Below, piece by piece: positions 12,101-23,271 of a DNA stretch of 64,000 nucleotides. A program made the position numbers and the translations under genes. Source of the DNA: Deltaproteobacteria bacterium (lineage in GTDB: Bacteria > Bdellovibrionota > FAC87 > UBA2466); contig OMIX01000064.1 of the NCBI GenBank assembly GCA_900299195.1, positions 1 to 64,000 of the forward strand, in the 5' to 3' direction. The notes below the pieces were generated by a model. It was given only the letters and a program-made list of their open reading frames with translations, was not told the origin of the DNA and did no database searches. Numbering within the stretch: position 1 is the first letter of the stretch; each line of letters starts with the position of its first letter.

Positions 12101-13320
12101 TTCTTGATGATACCGGACGGGAGCGAGAGAGATACCAATTAGTTTACGGTGCTAAACTTACGGTACAAGAAGGTGGAAAAGTGACTAAGGGCCAAGTGGT
12201 AGCTACTTGGGATCCTTACACAGTTCCAGTGCTTTCCGAACAGGGCGGAACAGTATCCTTTGTTGATATTGCCGAAGGATTGTCAGTATCAGAGCAAGTG
12301 GATGAAGTGACCGGGTTAAGTCGTCGAGTCATTATCGATTCGAGAGACACGGATTTGAGACCCCGTTTGGTGGTCTTGGATGAGAACAAACAAGCTAAAG
12401 CCACTTACTTGTTACCCATTGGCGCGAACATTACCGTATTTGACGGAGATCAGTTATTCCCAGGGGATGCTATTGCAAAAATCCCTCGCGAAACCATGAA
12501 GACCAAGGATATTACTGGGGGTCTTCCTCGAGTGGCTGAATTGTTTGAAGCCAGAAAACCCAAAGAAGTTGCGGCTATCAGTGAAATCGATGGAGTCGTT
12601 TCTTTTGGTAAGGATAGTAAAGGTAAACGTAAGTTGATCATTACTCCCGAGCATGGTGAACCTCAAGAATATCTCATTCCGAAGGGTAAGCATATTAGTG
12701 TTCGCGAAGGTGATCATGTCAGAGCTGGCGAGCTTCTCATGGATGGAGCAGCTAACCCGCACGATATTTTGAAAATCCTTGGAGATAAAACTTTAGCCAA
12801 GTATTTAGTGGATGAAGTTCAAGAGGTTTACCGTCTACAAGGGGTTCGTATCAATGATAAGCACATTGAGCTTATTGTTCGTCAGATGTTGAAACGGGTC
12901 CGTATTTCAGAACCGGGAGACACCGACTTCTTGTTAGGAGAACATGTAGAACGATTCCGATTTGAAGCTGAAAACGAAAGAGTGAAAAAACTCGGTAAGA
13001 AGACTGCAGTAGCGGAGCCTTTATTACTGGGTATCACTAAGGCCTCCTTGAGTACTGAGAGCTTTATCTCTGCAGCTTCGTTCCAGGAAACCACAAAGGT
13101 TCTAACAGAAGCAGCCATTCAAGGTAAAATTGACAGGCTAAAAGGGCTCAAAGAAAACGTGATCATGGGACGACTCATTCCTGCGGGAACTGGTATAGAT
13201 GCTTACCGCAGAGTCAATGTGTTGACTCATGAAGAAGCTGCTATGGCTGAGGATGACTTTGAGACGGTTGAGAAATCGGCTCCTGAAGTAGCTGCTGTTA
13301 CAGCTGAAGCTAAACTGTAA
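9175..13320 (+). CDS. rpoC: DNA-directed RNA polymerase subunit beta'
   Basis: 1381 aa; [20 protein letters not shown] overlap with rpoB. Confidence 0.99.
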   Translation: MKDLLNFFDKPKDPLSFKAVKISLASPEKIRSWSYGEVKKPETINYRTFKPERDGLFCAKIFGPVKDYECNCGKYKRMKHRGVVCEKCGVEVIQSKVRRERLGHIELATPVAHIWFLRSLPSRIGALLDITLKNLERVLYCEAYVVVDPGKTPLKKGEVLSEDEYSAARKTYKTDFKAAMGAEAVRDMLREIDPDAVAKELRIALSKTSSETLQKSLAKRLKVCEAFKASGNKPEWMMLDVIPVIPPDLRPLVPLDGGRFATSDLNDLYRRVINRNNRLKRLQELNAPEIIIRNEKRMLQEAVDALFDNGRRGRTFTGPNKRPLRSLSDMLKGKQGRFRQNLLGKRVDYSGRSVIVVGPELRLHQCGLPKKMALELFKPFIFNKLEVRGFVTTIKSAKKMVEKEKEEVWDILDEVVKEHPVLLNRAPTLHRLGIQAFEPVLIEGKAIQLHPLVCSTFNADFDGDQMAVHVPLSVEAQLEARVLMMSTNNILSPAFGKPIIDPTQDIVLGVYYMTQQRVNCKGEGKTFSNPTEAIYAHEIGEVDLHAKINVRVSNHKGETKMYDCSPGRLILREIIPAEIPFDEYNRVMDKKALSELMDMCYRVAGNKRTVMLADRLRSLGFEYATRGGISICMQDMKIPTKKAELLDKAYTEVQEIQNQYTEGLITDGERYNKVIDIWAQVTEQVAEELMGELSTDVVTDKSGNKITIPSLNSIYMMADSGARGSAAQIRQLAGMRGLMARPSGEIIETPITANFREGLDALQYFISTHGARKGLADTALKTAHSGYLTRRLVDVAQDIVVSDYDCKTTDGIEIAALVEGGEIIEAIGDRILGRVALEDITDPYTGKVLVKANEEINEDRMTAIEEAGIEKVIIRSGLTCKTEVGICCLCYGRDLSRGHLVNIGEAVGIIAAQSIGEPGTQLTMRTFHVGGTATRRAEQSSLEVRHEGTVKLFRANLVKDRQGTFTVMNRNGELAVLDDTGRERERYQLVYGAKLTVQEGGKVTKGQVVATWDPYTVPVLSEQGGTVSFVDIAEGLSVSEQVDEVTGLSRRVIIDSRDTDLRPRLVVLDENKQAKATYLLPIGANITVFDGDQLFPGDAIAKIPRETMKTKDITGGLPRVAELFEARKPKEVAAISEIDGVVSFGKDSKGKRKLIITPEHGEPQEYLIPKGKHISVREGDHVRAGELLMDGAANPHDILKILGDKTLAKYLVDEVQEVYRLQGVRINDKHIELIVRQMLKRVRISEPGDTDFLLGEHVERFRFEAENERVKKLGKKTAVAEPLLLGITKASLSTESFISAASFQETTKVLTEAAIQGKIDRLKGLKENVIMGRLIPAGTGIDAYRRVNVLTHEEAAMAEDDFETVEKSAPEVAAVTAEAKL

Positions 13321-13341
13321 AGCAAGGTATTAAATCATTTT

Positions 13342-13384
13342 AAAAGAGCTAAATGCCAAGTGCGTTTAGCTCTTTTGTTTTTTA
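13342..13384. terminator. Bidirectional intrinsic terminator between rpoC and the convergent pseudouridine synthase gene
   Basis: AAAAGAGCTAAATGC caagt GCGTTTAGCTCTTTT, T/A tracts on both sides. Confidence 0.9.
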
Positions 13385-14266
13385 AAACTCATGCCTAAAT
13401 TCCTGGTCCGAAACACTAAAGTTGCCCTCATGGAAATCTAACCTTACTGCTCGTAGTGCATGGTAATCCCTAGTTAAAGTACGACGAGTATAGTCAGTAT
13501 CGTATAGTTTATCTCCCAGTAGAGGGAACCCTAAAGATGCCAAATGTACCCGAACTTGATGGGTTACACCGGTGCGACAGACCACTTGAGCTAAAAACAG
13601 AGAATGTTCCGGTAATCTTTTTACCACTTTGACATAAGATAGAGCGTCTAGAACAGGAGGACGGTGCCCACTTTCCCCCTTTACTACCACCATTCTTTGG
13701 GAGTCCCCGATGGCATGTGCAATCGAATAATCGACCACATATTCATCATTCTCTGGAGCCCCCCAACACCAGGCAAGATAGGTTTTGGTGATCTCTTTAT
13801 TTTTAAACCTTTCTCTCCATGACTTAAAACTAACGGGGCTAAGGGCAACAATTAACACTCCGGACGTTCCTGTGTCCAAACGATGAGGAGTAAGTGTGGG
13901 TTGAGGCTCGAGAAAAAGCTGATTGATTTCTGGGTATTTTTTTCTCATCCAAGCCGTGATCGTGCCCGTATCAAACAGTCGCAAAGGATGCCCGGCAATT
14001 CCAGAAGGTTTATCAATGACTACAATTCCATCGGCTTCGTGCAAGACTTTGACTCCATCCAAATGAGAGCCCTGTTTTAAAACCTCCAAATGCTTATTGA
14101 GACCCGTAAAATTGAGTTCGCTTAATAAGGAGACTTTATCCCCTTTTTTTGCAGTTCGGCCATCTGAATACACTACTAGCCTGGAAGTTAAGCATTCCTC
14201 TCTTTGCCGTTGAGTGAGTAGGGGATATTTTAGTTTCAACCAATTTGAGACACGATTAGTTTCCAT
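13382..14266 (-). CDS. RluA-family pseudouridine synthase
   Basis: VVIDKPSGIAGHP, PHRLDTGTSGVLIVA, TGVTHQVRVHLASLGFPLLGD. Confidence 0.92.
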   Translation of the reverse strand: METNRVSNWLKLKYPLLTQRQREECLTSRLVVYSDGRTAKKGDKVSLLSELNFTGLNKHLEVLKQGSHLDGVKVLHEADGIVVIDKPSGIAGHPLRLFDTGTITAWMRKKYPEINQLFLEPQPTLTPHRLDTGTSGVLIVALSPVSFKSWRERFKNKEITKTYLAWCWGAPENDEYVVDYSIAHAIGDSQRMVVVKGESGHRPPVLDALSYVKVVKRLPEHSLFLAQVVCRTGVTHQVRVHLASLGFPLLGDKLYDTDYTRRTLTRDYHALRAVRLDFHEGNFSVSDQEFRHEF

Positions 14267-14384
14267 AGCTTAAAAATGGGACCACCTTAAAACAGACAAC
14301 TGTCCAACGCCCCTTCCAGGTATTATACGCCACAGGAATGGAAATCCTAAGTTCGCTTTCTCTTTTAATACTTCCCTAACTTCA

Positions 14385-15308
14385 GTGATTGTTTTATACA
14401 CCCATCCAATGGCCTACTCTCCTTTCAATCATACGGGTCAATGGACTCAATGGGCACAGTTTCTTAAAAGTATTCGAGCTTATCTTGATCAAAAAGGCTA
14501 TACAGAAGTCTCAACACCTCATCTTGTCGAGGTTGGGGCATTCGAAAGCACTATCGACACACTTAGGGTCTCTTATTCCACCGGAAGTGCCGAGCTTCAC
14601 TCCTCCCCTGAAATTGAAATGAAAAAGATCCTCGCACTTTTTGAAAAGCCCATTTATCAAATTTGTAAAAGCTTTAGAGATGATCCACCGACCCCAACCC
14701 ATGCTATTGAATTTACCTTGTTAGAGTTTTATCGTCCCATGTGTAGTTCACGCTCTTTGGAGAAAGAAACGCTTAATTTGATTTCAGCTGTTTCTACGAA
14801 ACAACCAGTCATAAAAACAGAGTCGGTATATGATCTGATTCTCAAGAAAACTGGAATTAATCTCGATACTGCAACAGACTCACAAGAACTAGCGCGTCAG
14901 GTTAAGAAGCTCACTTCTATCCATGTGACGAGCGGTGACTCCTGGTCAGATATTTTCTTTAAAATCATGATTGAACTCATCGAACCTTCTTTGCCCCCCG
15001 ATACCTTATATTTACTGAACCAATATCCTTCAGCGGTTAGCCCCCTTTCAAAAACAATTCCTAATTCATCAAAAGCAGATAGATTTGAAATTTACTGGAA
15101 GGGAATGGAGTTGTGTAACGGATGTTCTGAACTAACCGACGCGGCAGCTCTCAAAAGAAGATACCAAATGGAATCTCAAGACCGTATTAAAGCTGGAAAG
15201 TCCCCGCACCCTGAGCCAAAAGATTTATTTTTGTCGGCCAGTAAAATAGATGGTGCGAGCGGTGTAGCGATTGGACTTGAGAGACTCTTTAAAGCTTTGA
15301 ACAGTTAA
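14385..15308 (+). CDS. epmA: EF-P lysine lysyltransferase (EpmA/PoxA/GenX family, class II LysRS-like)
   Basis: ICKSFRDDPPTPTHAIEFTLLEFYRP, WKGMELCNGCSELTDA, GVAIGLERL; ~307 aa without anticodon-binding domain; GTG start. Confidence 0.88.
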   Translation: MIVLYTHPMAYSPFNHTGQWTQWAQFLKSIRAYLDQKGYTEVSTPHLVEVGAFESTIDTLRVSYSTGSAELHSSPEIEMKKILALFEKPIYQICKSFRDDPPTPTHAIEFTLLEFYRPMCSSRSLEKETLNLISAVSTKQPVIKTESVYDLILKKTGINLDTATDSQELARQVKKLTSIHVTSGDSWSDIFFKIMIELIEPSLPPDTLYLLNQYPSAVSPLSKTIPNSSKADRFEIYWKGMELCNGCSELTDAAALKRRYQMESQDRIKAGKSPHPEPKDLFLSASKIDGASGVAIGLERLFKALNS

Positions 15309-15366
15309 CGGTGTTAGGATCATCAGGCACTGCAACCCAAGCGAATGGATCGACTGATTTAAAAAA

Positions 15367-17145
15367 TCAATCCCTTTTCCCTAACTGGCTGTAAATCTGG
15401 TGAAACCGGTAAAAACTACCTCTTTTCTTTAGTAATCCATCGTACGTTCCCATCTCGGCAACCTTACCATTTTCCATTACAATAACTTTGTCACATTGCC
15501 TGATTGTCGAAAGACGATGAGCCACAACAATCGAGGTTCGCCCCCTCAGGCCCTCTTGAATCGCTGACATTAAATATCTTTCAGAAATCGGGTCTACGCT
15601 CGCTGTCGCCTCATCTAAAATCAGTACTTCTGGCTGAAAGACCCAAATCCGAGTAAAAGCAATTAACTGCTTTTCTCCCAAGGAAAGATTGCTTCCTCCC
15701 TCATAAACGGGCATGTCAAGTCCGCCACGTGACTGAATCAGTTCCCATAAATGGGTTTTTCGACATTGAGACTCGAGAAAAGAATCATCCCACTCTTCTC
15801 TTCCCAAAGTTAAATTGGCTCTGACAGTTCCACTAAAAAGATAGACCTCTTGTTGGATCACCCCAATATGTCTTCTTAAAATGCGACGATCGAATTCCTG
15901 AATCTCTCGTCCCCCCAGAGTAATTTTTCCTTGGCTTAAATCATAAAATCTCAACAGCAAACGAATCAAAGAGGACTTTCCGCTCCCGGTGGTCCCCACG
16001 ACAGCCAAGGATTTTCCGTGCTCAATTTCAAAGCTCACGTTATCAAGTGCCCAACTTTCTCTGGTGGGATACTTAAAAAACACTCCGTCAAATACAATGG
16101 ATGAATCTTTGATAGTACCTGCGGTTTTTCTATCGGGTAAAACTAAATCTACCGACTCACTGGGCTCCTCTAAAATATCAACTACGCGCTCGGCCGCTAC
16201 CATTGCTGATAAAAAAGTATTATATTTCTCAACCATGTCTCGAATGGGTTGATATAAATTTCTCAAATAACCGAAAAACGCTACCAATACTCCTAAGGAT
16301 ATTTTACCTTGAATAGCCCAATATCCTCCGACTCCCATTAAGCTTGCCATCGCAACGCCATTCAAAACGTTGGCATAGGGCTGAACAGAAGCATAAATTT
16401 TAAGTGCTTTCATTTGGGCTTCGGTATGACCGTCTACAATTTGACTAAAAGTGGTTAACCTTTCATGTTCAGCCCCTAATCTCTGAATGGTTCCTATAGC
16501 TCCGATATTTTCCCCTAAAAATGAATTTACTTGTGAAAGGCGCGATCTCACTGTTTTGTAAGCCTCGCTTAATTGCTCCCCGAAACGCCATATCGTCCAA
16601 AATACCAACGGAATAGTGACCAGCGTGATCAAAGCCAAATCTAAGTCCATCCACAACATCGAACCTATACTTCCCAAAACAATCATAACGTCCAAAATGA
16701 GAACTGAGATAGAGGCTGTAAATAATTCGCTGAGAGCTTTGATATCATTAATGACTCTAGTTAAGATTCTCCCTGTGGGATGAGAATCAAAATAAGAAAT
16801 GGGCAAGGTATGAACTTTGGTAAAAACCTTGATCCTCAAATCATGAATAACTTTTTGACCCGTTCTTTGAATGACTAGAGCTTGAAACATTTCAAACACA
16901 GCCCGAAGAACTATAACTCCCAGGAAAGCAAATACAATCTTAGTAAGGTCTTTGGAATTCGCCCCAGGAGATATCACAATGTCAGTCCCTTTACCGAGGA
17001 GATAGGGAGCCAATAACTCACAACACGTAGAAGCCAGTACTAACAAAAGCCCTAAAACGAACTCATAGATTCGAGGGGATAAAACAGGAGAAAGAATCTT
17101 AAGAACTCTTCCCATTTGATGCTTTTGAACCCCACTTTTCTTCAT
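15367..17145 (-). CDS. ABC transporter, fused permease/ATPase (MdlB-like half exporter)
   Basis: TM domain; Walker A GTTGSGKSS; LSLGEKQLIAFTR signature; LILDEATASVD. Confidence 0.93.
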   Translation of the reverse strand: MKKSGVQKHQMGRVLKILSPVLSPRIYEFVLGLLLVLASTCCELLAPYLLGKGTDIVISPGANSKDLTKIVFAFLGVIVLRAVFEMFQALVIQRTGQKVIHDLRIKVFTKVHTLPISYFDSHPTGRILTRVINDIKALSELFTASISVLILDVMIVLGSIGSMLWMDLDLALITLVTIPLVFWTIWRFGEQLSEAYKTVRSRLSQVNSFLGENIGAIGTIQRLGAEHERLTTFSQIVDGHTEAQMKALKIYASVQPYANVLNGVAMASLMGVGGYWAIQGKISLGVLVAFFGYLRNLYQPIRDMVEKYNTFLSAMVAAERVVDILEEPSESVDLVLPDRKTAGTIKDSSIVFDGVFFKYPTRESWALDNVSFEIEHGKSLAVVGTTGSGKSSLIRLLLRFYDLSQGKITLGGREIQEFDRRILRRHIGVIQQEVYLFSGTVRANLTLGREEWDDSFLESQCRKTHLWELIQSRGGLDMPVYEGGSNLSLGEKQLIAFTRIWVFQPEVLILDEATASVDPISERYLMSAIQEGLRGRTSIVVAHRLSTIRQCDKVIVMENGKVAEMGTYDGLLKKRGSFYRFHQIYSQLGKRD

Positions 17146-18956
17146 AAAAAACTCTCCGAATGGGGAATGCCGCTCTTTTCTCGATCAAGCTCTCTCTCAC
17201 TTTGGCTCCACAAGTCTTGATAAAGGGGGCTGATTTGCAGCAGATGCTGATGAGTGCCTCGCTCAACCAGACTCCCTTGGTCTAAAACCCAGATCTCATC
17301 CATGCGAGACATGACCGATAATCGGTGAGAAGCAAAAAGCACGGTTAATGGTTGATACTGTTCAAAAAAAGAATCGATAATACGACTCTCAACTTCAACA
17401 TCAACTGCCGAAAAACAATCATCCAATAATAAAACCTTGGGTTCTCGCAAAAGAGCACGAACCAAAGCTAATCTCTGTTTTTGCCCCCCTGACAAAGTAA
17501 CCCCTTTTTCTCCCAAAGGTGTTTCGTAACCCTTCGGTAGTTCGGACACCTCCCTTTCAATCTGAGCTAACTTCATCAAAAAACCAACTTGGTCCTGAGA
17601 AAGTTTTTGGTTCCCCATTTTCATGTTGTTAATAACGTTTTCACTAAACAAAAAAACACTCTGCTCCACCATAGAAATGTCTTTTCTTAGTATTGCCAAA
17701 GGAATTGAGGCAATATCACTTCCCTCAAAAAAAAGAGAATCGGGATTAGTTTCGTAAAGACGTAGCCACAAATTCAAAAAAGTGGTTTTTCCCGACCCTA
17801 CTCGCCCGACGATTCCTATTTTCTGGCCCCTTTGAACACGCAGATCTCTTAATTTCAGGGAAAAAGGATGTTGTTTTTCCCAAGTGGGATACCGAAAATC
17901 TAGACTCCTAATTTCAAGCTGTCCCGGTGATGGTGGAAGAGCTCTAGTTTCTGCTTTTAAAACTGAACTGATTTCAGAAACTTCAAAAATCTGATCGATT
18001 CGTCGTTGAGCCGCGAAGCCTTCTCGATGCATAGTCACAGCCCAGCCTATAGCCTCCATGGGCCAAGAGAGTTGAACCACAAATCGTTGAAAGGCTACAA
18101 AAGTCCCTACTGTGATCGCTCCGTGAATGACATCTATCCCGCCCAACCACAAAATCAAGAAAGTCCCGGCATTAGTTAGCAACCCCAATGACGGAGAAAA
18201 AAGAGACTCCCATCCAGCTAAATTAATTCCTCGCTCCCGATACTTTTCACTCAGCTTACGAAACTCTCGACAGGTCTCAGACTCTAGTACTAGGGAACGA
18301 ATCAATCGAACCCCAGAAAAACTCTCTTGGGCGTAACTACTTAGACCCGACATTTTTTTTTGTAGTTCTTCAAAAATCAGATCAATTTTGGTCCCAATTC
18401 GTTTAGTAATCCACGGGACCAATGGATAAAAAGCAAAAGCAAGTAGAGAAAGCTTGGGGGAAAGTAATAACATCGGAGGAATAATCAAAATCAGCATTAA
18501 AATTGCGTCTGCGGTTACCAAAATTCCGGGACCCAATGCCATTCTGACCGCTTCAATATCATTAGTTACCCGAGACATTAGGTCTCCCGATGGGTTTTTT
18601 TGATGAAACTCCAGTGGCAGCTTTTGAAGATGGCAGTAAACTTTTTGCCGAACCTCCCGGACGACCAAATGAGAAGTTCCCATGAGATAGATTCTCCAAA
18701 GATATCGACCGTAAGATTGAAGTATCATCAAAATTAAATACCCAACGGATGCCCAAATTAGCTTGTGGAGGTTCTTGGGCTCAATGGCATCAATGGCATA
18801 TTTCACGAACAGAGGAAGCGAAACGTTAACTAAATCTACCAATGCCAAAGTCAGTAATCCTATCGAGTACCTCTTTGGATATCGCTTAAGGTACGGCCAA
18901 AAGGGATACTTCTTTGCGAATCTAATCGGGCTTAACTGGTTAAATCTATTAGTCAT
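17142..18956 (-). CDS. ABC transporter, fused permease/ATPase (MdlA-like half exporter)
   Basis: GRVGSGKTT; LSGGQKQRLALVRAL; LLLDDCFSAVD; ATGA overlap with partner. Confidence 0.93.
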   Translation of the reverse strand: MTNRFNQLSPIRFAKKYPFWPYLKRYPKRYSIGLLTLALVDLVNVSLPLFVKYAIDAIEPKNLHKLIWASVGYLILMILQSYGRYLWRIYLMGTSHLVVREVRQKVYCHLQKLPLEFHQKNPSGDLMSRVTNDIEAVRMALGPGILVTADAILMLILIIPPMLLLSPKLSLLAFAFYPLVPWITKRIGTKIDLIFEELQKKMSGLSSYAQESFSGVRLIRSLVLESETCREFRKLSEKYRERGINLAGWESLFSPSLGLLTNAGTFLILWLGGIDVIHGAITVGTFVAFQRFVVQLSWPMEAIGWAVTMHREGFAAQRRIDQIFEVSEISSVLKAETRALPPSPGQLEIRSLDFRYPTWEKQHPFSLKLRDLRVQRGQKIGIVGRVGSGKTTFLNLWLRLYETNPDSLFFEGSDIASIPLAILRKDISMVEQSVFLFSENVINNMKMGNQKLSQDQVGFLMKLAQIEREVSELPKGYETPLGEKGVTLSGGQKQRLALVRALLREPKVLLLDDCFSAVDVEVESRIIDSFFEQYQPLTVLFASHRLSVMSRMDEIWVLDQGSLVERGTHQHLLQISPLYQDLWSQSERELDREKSGIPHSESFL

Positions 18957-18982
18957 TTTTTTGTTTTAATTCTTAGAGTTGT

Positions 18983-19011
18983 CTTTGACTTTCTCAAATT
19001 GGTCCCCATAC
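18983..19011 (+). promoter_or_regulatory. RpoH (sigma32)-like heat-shock promoter of clpB
   Basis: CTTTGAC (18983-18989), 14-bp spacer, CCCCATAC (19004-19011); compare CTTGAAA-N11-16-CCCCATNT. Confidence 0.65.
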
Positions 19012-19047
19012 TTAAGCTTAGAATATCTGCCTGAGAAGGGGGCAACC

Positions 19048-21663
19048 ATGAATCTAAACCAGTTCACAGTGAAGGCTCAAGAGGCTGTTGTTGACGCTCA
19101 AAGCCTCGCAATAAAAAAGAACCACCAAAGTGTAGATCTCGACCATCTGCTTTATACATTATTGAAACAAGATGACAGCCTTGTCACTCAATGTCTTGAA
19201 AAAATATCATCCGGTTTATCCAAGAAAGCCATCGCAGAAATAGAGTCACTGCTGAACAAAAAGTCACAAGTTCATGGAAATGTTCAGACTTACACTTCTC
19301 CTGCTCTCCAAAAGCTTTTCGTTCAGTCTGAGGAAGAATCAAAATTACTCAAAGATGATTTTATCAGCACCGAACATCTCTTTTTAGCGATGTTCTCATC
19401 CAAAGAGACCTCGATAGTTAATTTTTTAAAATCACTTAATCTGACACGAGCTCATTTTCTCGAAGCTCTCTCTAAAGTTCGAGGCTCTCAACGAGTTACC
19501 GACCAGAATCCAGAAGAAAAGTACAATGCTCTAGAACGCTATACTCGTGACCTTACCAAAGCTGCTGCTCACGGAAGGCTCGATCCCGTTATCGGCAGAG
19601 ATAGCGAGATCAGAAGAGTGATTCAGGTTTTATCTCGAAGAACAAAAAACAATCCCGTTTTAATTGGTGAACCTGGAGTTGGAAAAACAGCTATCGTCGA
19701 AGGATTGGCTCAAAGAATCATAGCTAAAGATGTGCCCGACAGTTTGAAAGATAAATCTTTATTATCTCTAGATTTGGGTGCTTTAGTGGCTGGGGCCAAG
19801 TTCAGAGGAGAGTTTGAAGACCGCCTCAAAGCCGTTTTAAAAGAGATTTCCGCTAGTCAAGGAAGAGTTATTTTATTTATCGATGAACTGCACACGGTAG
19901 TGGGAGCAGGAAAAGCCGAGGGAAGTTTAGATGCCTCAAATATGCTGAAACCCCAACTAGCTAGAGGTGAATTACGATGCATCGGAGCCACTACGCTTGA
20001 TGAATATCGAATGTATATTGAGAAAGACTCAGCTTTAGAAAGACGATTCCAACAAGTGTATGTGGGAGAACCCTCAGTTGAAAACACCATTTCGATTCTT
20101 CGCGGGCTCAAAGAGAAATATGAAGTTCACCACAAAATCCGCATTCAAGATTCGGCTTTGGTAGCTGCAGCAAAGCTCAGTCACCGGTACATTACCAACC
20201 GACAATTACCCGACAAAGCCATCGACTTGATCGATGAAGCGGCTTCAAAGCTTAAAATTGAAATCGACAGTCTCCCCACTGAAATTGATGAGATTGAACG
20301 AAACTTGATTCAATTAGGCGTTGAAAAAGAGGCCTTAAAAAAAGATACCGACCCCTCAGCATTAAAAAGAAAAGCCGACATTGAAGCTCAGATGACTGCT
20401 TTAAAAAGCAAATGTGATGTCATGAAGGGGCAATGGAAAAGCGAAAAGGATCTTATTTTGAAAGTTTCGAAGATCAAAGAAGAAATTGAACAGACCAAAC
20501 TCCAGATTGAGCGTGCTGAACGAGAGGGTAACTTAGGAAAAGCAGCCGAACTCAAATATGGAACGCTCAATGAATTGGAGAAGAAGCTGGTCAAATCTAA
20601 TGAATTTTTGGCTAATCAGGCCTCTGAGAAGCGCATGCTAAAAGAAGAGGTTACGGAAGAAGATATCGCTGAGGTAGTAGCCAAATGGACCGGAATCCCG
20701 GTCTCCAAAATGCTTGAGTCTGAAAAGCAAAAAATTCTTAGAATGGAACAAGCTCTTCGTAAGAGAGTGGTGGGACAGAGTGAAGCTGTGACTGCAGTCT
20801 GCAACGCTGTGAAACGCAGTCAGGCGGGTCTCCACGACCCCAAAAAACCCATTGGAGCGTTTCTGTTTTTAGGACCCACAGGAGTTGGAAAAACCGAAAC
20901 GGCTAAAGCTCTAGCTCAATTTTTATTTGATGACGAATCTAATATGGTACGCATTGATATGAGTGAATTCATGGAAAAGCATTCGGTCTCCAGGTTGGTC
21001 GGGGCCCCTCCGGGTTATGTGGGTTACGAAGAAGGGGGGGTATTGACCGAAGCCGTTAGAAGACGGCCCTATTCCGTGGTTCTTTTTGATGAGGTGGAAA
21101 AAGCTCATCCCGATGTTTTCAACATATTATTGCAGGTGCTTGATGACGGAATATTGACCTCGGGACAAGGAAATCAGGTCAATTTCAAAAACACTATCAT
21201 TATTCTGACCTCCAACTTAGGGACTCAGCATTTACAAGCGGAAGAGGCGATTACAGCTAAAACTCGCGAAAAAGTTATGCATGAGGTCAGATCCCATTTC
21301 AGACCTGAGTTTTTGAATCGACTCGACGATATGATTCTCTTTCATCCTTTATCGAAATCAGAAATAACGCACATAGTCGACATTCAACTTGAATCGGTAA
21401 AACAGTTGCTCGAAGCTAAAAATCTCAGTATGGTAATCGACCACAGTGCCAAGGAGATTTTGGCTGAGCGTGGATATGATCCGACTTTCGGGGCTCGTCC
21501 CCTTAAGAGGTTAATCACAGAACTCATTCTAAATCCGTTATCCGAGAAGATACTGGCCGGTGATTTTAGGTCAGGAGATTCAATACTGATTTCGGGTGGT
21601 AGAGGTGGAGAACTTGAGTTCCATAAAGCCAGAGAAACCTCAGCCAAATCAGCACGTATTTAA
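19048..21663 (+). CDS. clpB: ATP-dependent chaperone ClpB
   Basis: [21 protein letters not shown] start; two AAA+ modules ([17 protein letters not shown]) with middle coiled coil; the ORF-track start at 18979 would lie in the promoter. Confidence 0.97.
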   Translation: MNLNQFTVKAQEAVVDAQSLAIKKNHQSVDLDHLLYTLLKQDDSLVTQCLEKISSGLSKKAIAEIESLLNKKSQVHGNVQTYTSPALQKLFVQSEEESKLLKDDFISTEHLFLAMFSSKETSIVNFLKSLNLTRAHFLEALSKVRGSQRVTDQNPEEKYNALERYTRDLTKAAAHGRLDPVIGRDSEIRRVIQVLSRRTKNNPVLIGEPGVGKTAIVEGLAQRIIAKDVPDSLKDKSLLSLDLGALVAGAKFRGEFEDRLKAVLKEISASQGRVILFIDELHTVVGAGKAEGSLDASNMLKPQLARGELRCIGATTLDEYRMYIEKDSALERRFQQVYVGEPSVENTISILRGLKEKYEVHHKIRIQDSALVAAAKLSHRYITNRQLPDKAIDLIDEAASKLKIEIDSLPTEIDEIERNLIQLGVEKEALKKDTDPSALKRKADIEAQMTALKSKCDVMKGQWKSEKDLILKVSKIKEEIEQTKLQIERAEREGNLGKAAELKYGTLNELEKKLVKSNEFLANQASEKRMLKEEVTEEDIAEVVAKWTGIPVSKMLESEKQKILRMEQALRKRVVGQSEAVTAVCNAVKRSQAGLHDPKKPIGAFLFLGPTGVGKTETAKALAQFLFDDESNMVRIDMSEFMEKHSVSRLVGAPPGYVGYEEGGVLTEAVRRRPYSVVLFDEVEKAHPDVFNILLQVLDDGILTSGQGNQVNFKNTIIILTSNLGTQHLQAEEAITAKTREKVMHEVRSHFRPEFLNRLDDMILFHPLSKSEITHIVDIQLESVKQLLEAKNLSMVIDHSAKEILAERGYDPTFGARPLKRLITELILNPLSEKILAGDFRSGDSILISGGRGGELEFHKARETSAKSARI

Positions 21664-21680
21664 AGTCTTAAGGAGCTCGA

Positions 21681-23246
21681 ATGTCTGAACATTCTTCAAA
21701 ACCCAAGTTCAAGTCTTCCATTCTCTATTTGGGCATAGCCCTGACAGCGGCTATCTCCAGTGTCATTCTTTATGCTGGAGGACAATTTCTTTATCAAAAA
21801 TTCCAAAAATCCGCTGAAACCCACGTTTTAGACAACCCGGCTTCTGCTGATACTAAAACTACGGTTCAAAATGGAGCAGCGGGAAGTTCTGAATTAAGAA
21901 AAACATCGGAAAGTTTTCGTGCCGTAGCAAAGAAAGTAGGACCTTCGGTAGTTAATATCAAGGCCACTAAAGGCACCCCCAAAAAAAGTAAACTTAAAAT
22001 AAATCCCCGTGGTCGCAGGGGACAACCATCCCCAGACGACGAGGAAGGCATGCCTAGAGATCCCTTCTTTGATTTCTTTGAAAGATTTGGTTCCCCATTT
22101 CCTTTTCAACAAGAAACCCCTCAAACGAGTGTCGGATCCGGTTTCATTATTGATAAAAAGGGATTCATCGTTACCAATAACCATGTGGTGGAAGATGCGA
22201 CTGAAATTTTAGTTAGATTGTCTAACGACCGTGCAGAATTGAAGGCAAAAATTATTGGAACCGATCCCAAAACCGATCTAGCGGTCATTAAAGTTGAAGG
22301 TCAAAATAATTTGGTTTCAGCAGACTGGGCGGACTCGGACCAGGTTGAGGTGGGAGATTGGGCGATCGCTATCGGCAGTCCTTTTGCCTTAGATCAATCG
22401 GTCACGGTAGGAATCGTGAGTGCCAAGGGCAGAAATTCGACAGGGGTCACCGAAATTGGCGGGGATCTCATACAAACCGATGCTGCTATCAACCCTGGAA
22501 ACTCAGGGGGGCCCCTTTGCGATTTAGATGGACAAGTGATGGGAGTGAATACCGCCATTTATACTCGCAGCGGCGGATACATGGGCATTGGGTTTGCGAT
22601 TCCTTCTAATCTTGCCAAAGACATTGCACAAAAACTGATTAGCAGTGGCAAAATCACCCGCGGTTGGTTGGGAGTTTACATTCAACCTCTAGATCTTGAA
22701 TTGGCGAAAGAATTAGGAATTAAAGAGGGAGTGGGAATTCACGAGGTTCTCGAAAGTAGCCCGGCTCAAAAAGCAGGAATCTCTGCAGGCGATGTAGTTT
22801 TAGAAGTAGATGGGAAACCTGTCAAAGACGTCAACGAACTTCAAAGGAAGATTGGAAACTACAAGCCAGGCGAAACGATTAAACTAAAAGTGATGTCTTA
22901 CAACGACAAAAAATCTCGTTCTGTGAGCGTTAAAATCGGCGAACTCCCTGAAAATGAGAAAGAACCAGAAAAACTATCTCCAAAAGAACAAGAACCCGAT
23001 AAATTGGGGCTCGTCGTTGGCCCAGACAAAAAGAAGGAAGGCGTGGTGATTGAAGGGATTCAACCTGGATCTATCGCTGAGCAAATGCTGGGATTGGAAG
23101 TGGGAGACGTCATCATCCGAATTAATCGTCAATCCACTAACTCGGTGGCTAATTACAAAAAAGCTTTAGGCTCATCAAAACGGATTTATTTGGAAATCAA
23201 ACGTAAAGGTCGAACTCTTTTCTTCCAGTTCGTTCTTCCAGAATAA
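21681..23246 (+). CDS. Periplasmic serine protease HtrA/DegP (Do) family with PDZ domains
   Basis: TNNHVVEDA, DLAVIKV, GNSGGPLCDLDGQVMGVNTA; two PDZ-like regions. Confidence 0.93.
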   Translation: MSEHSSKPKFKSSILYLGIALTAAISSVILYAGGQFLYQKFQKSAETHVLDNPASADTKTTVQNGAAGSSELRKTSESFRAVAKKVGPSVVNIKATKGTPKKSKLKINPRGRRGQPSPDDEEGMPRDPFFDFFERFGSPFPFQQETPQTSVGSGFIIDKKGFIVTNNHVVEDATEILVRLSNDRAELKAKIIGTDPKTDLAVIKVEGQNNLVSADWADSDQVEVGDWAIAIGSPFALDQSVTVGIVSAKGRNSTGVTEIGGDLIQTDAAINPGNSGGPLCDLDGQVMGVNTAIYTRSGGYMGIGFAIPSNLAKDIAQKLISSGKITRGWLGVYIQPLDLELAKELGIKEGVGIHEVLESSPAQKAGISAGDVVLEVDGKPVKDVNELQRKIGNYKPGETIKLKVMSYNDKKSRSVSVKIGELPENEKEPEKLSPKEQEPDKLGLVVGPDKKKEGVVIEGIQPGSIAEQMLGLEVGDVIIRINRQSTNSVANYKKALGSSKRIYLEIKRKGRTLFFQFVLPE

Positions 23247-23271
23247 ATTAAGAAAAGAAAGGAATTGACCT

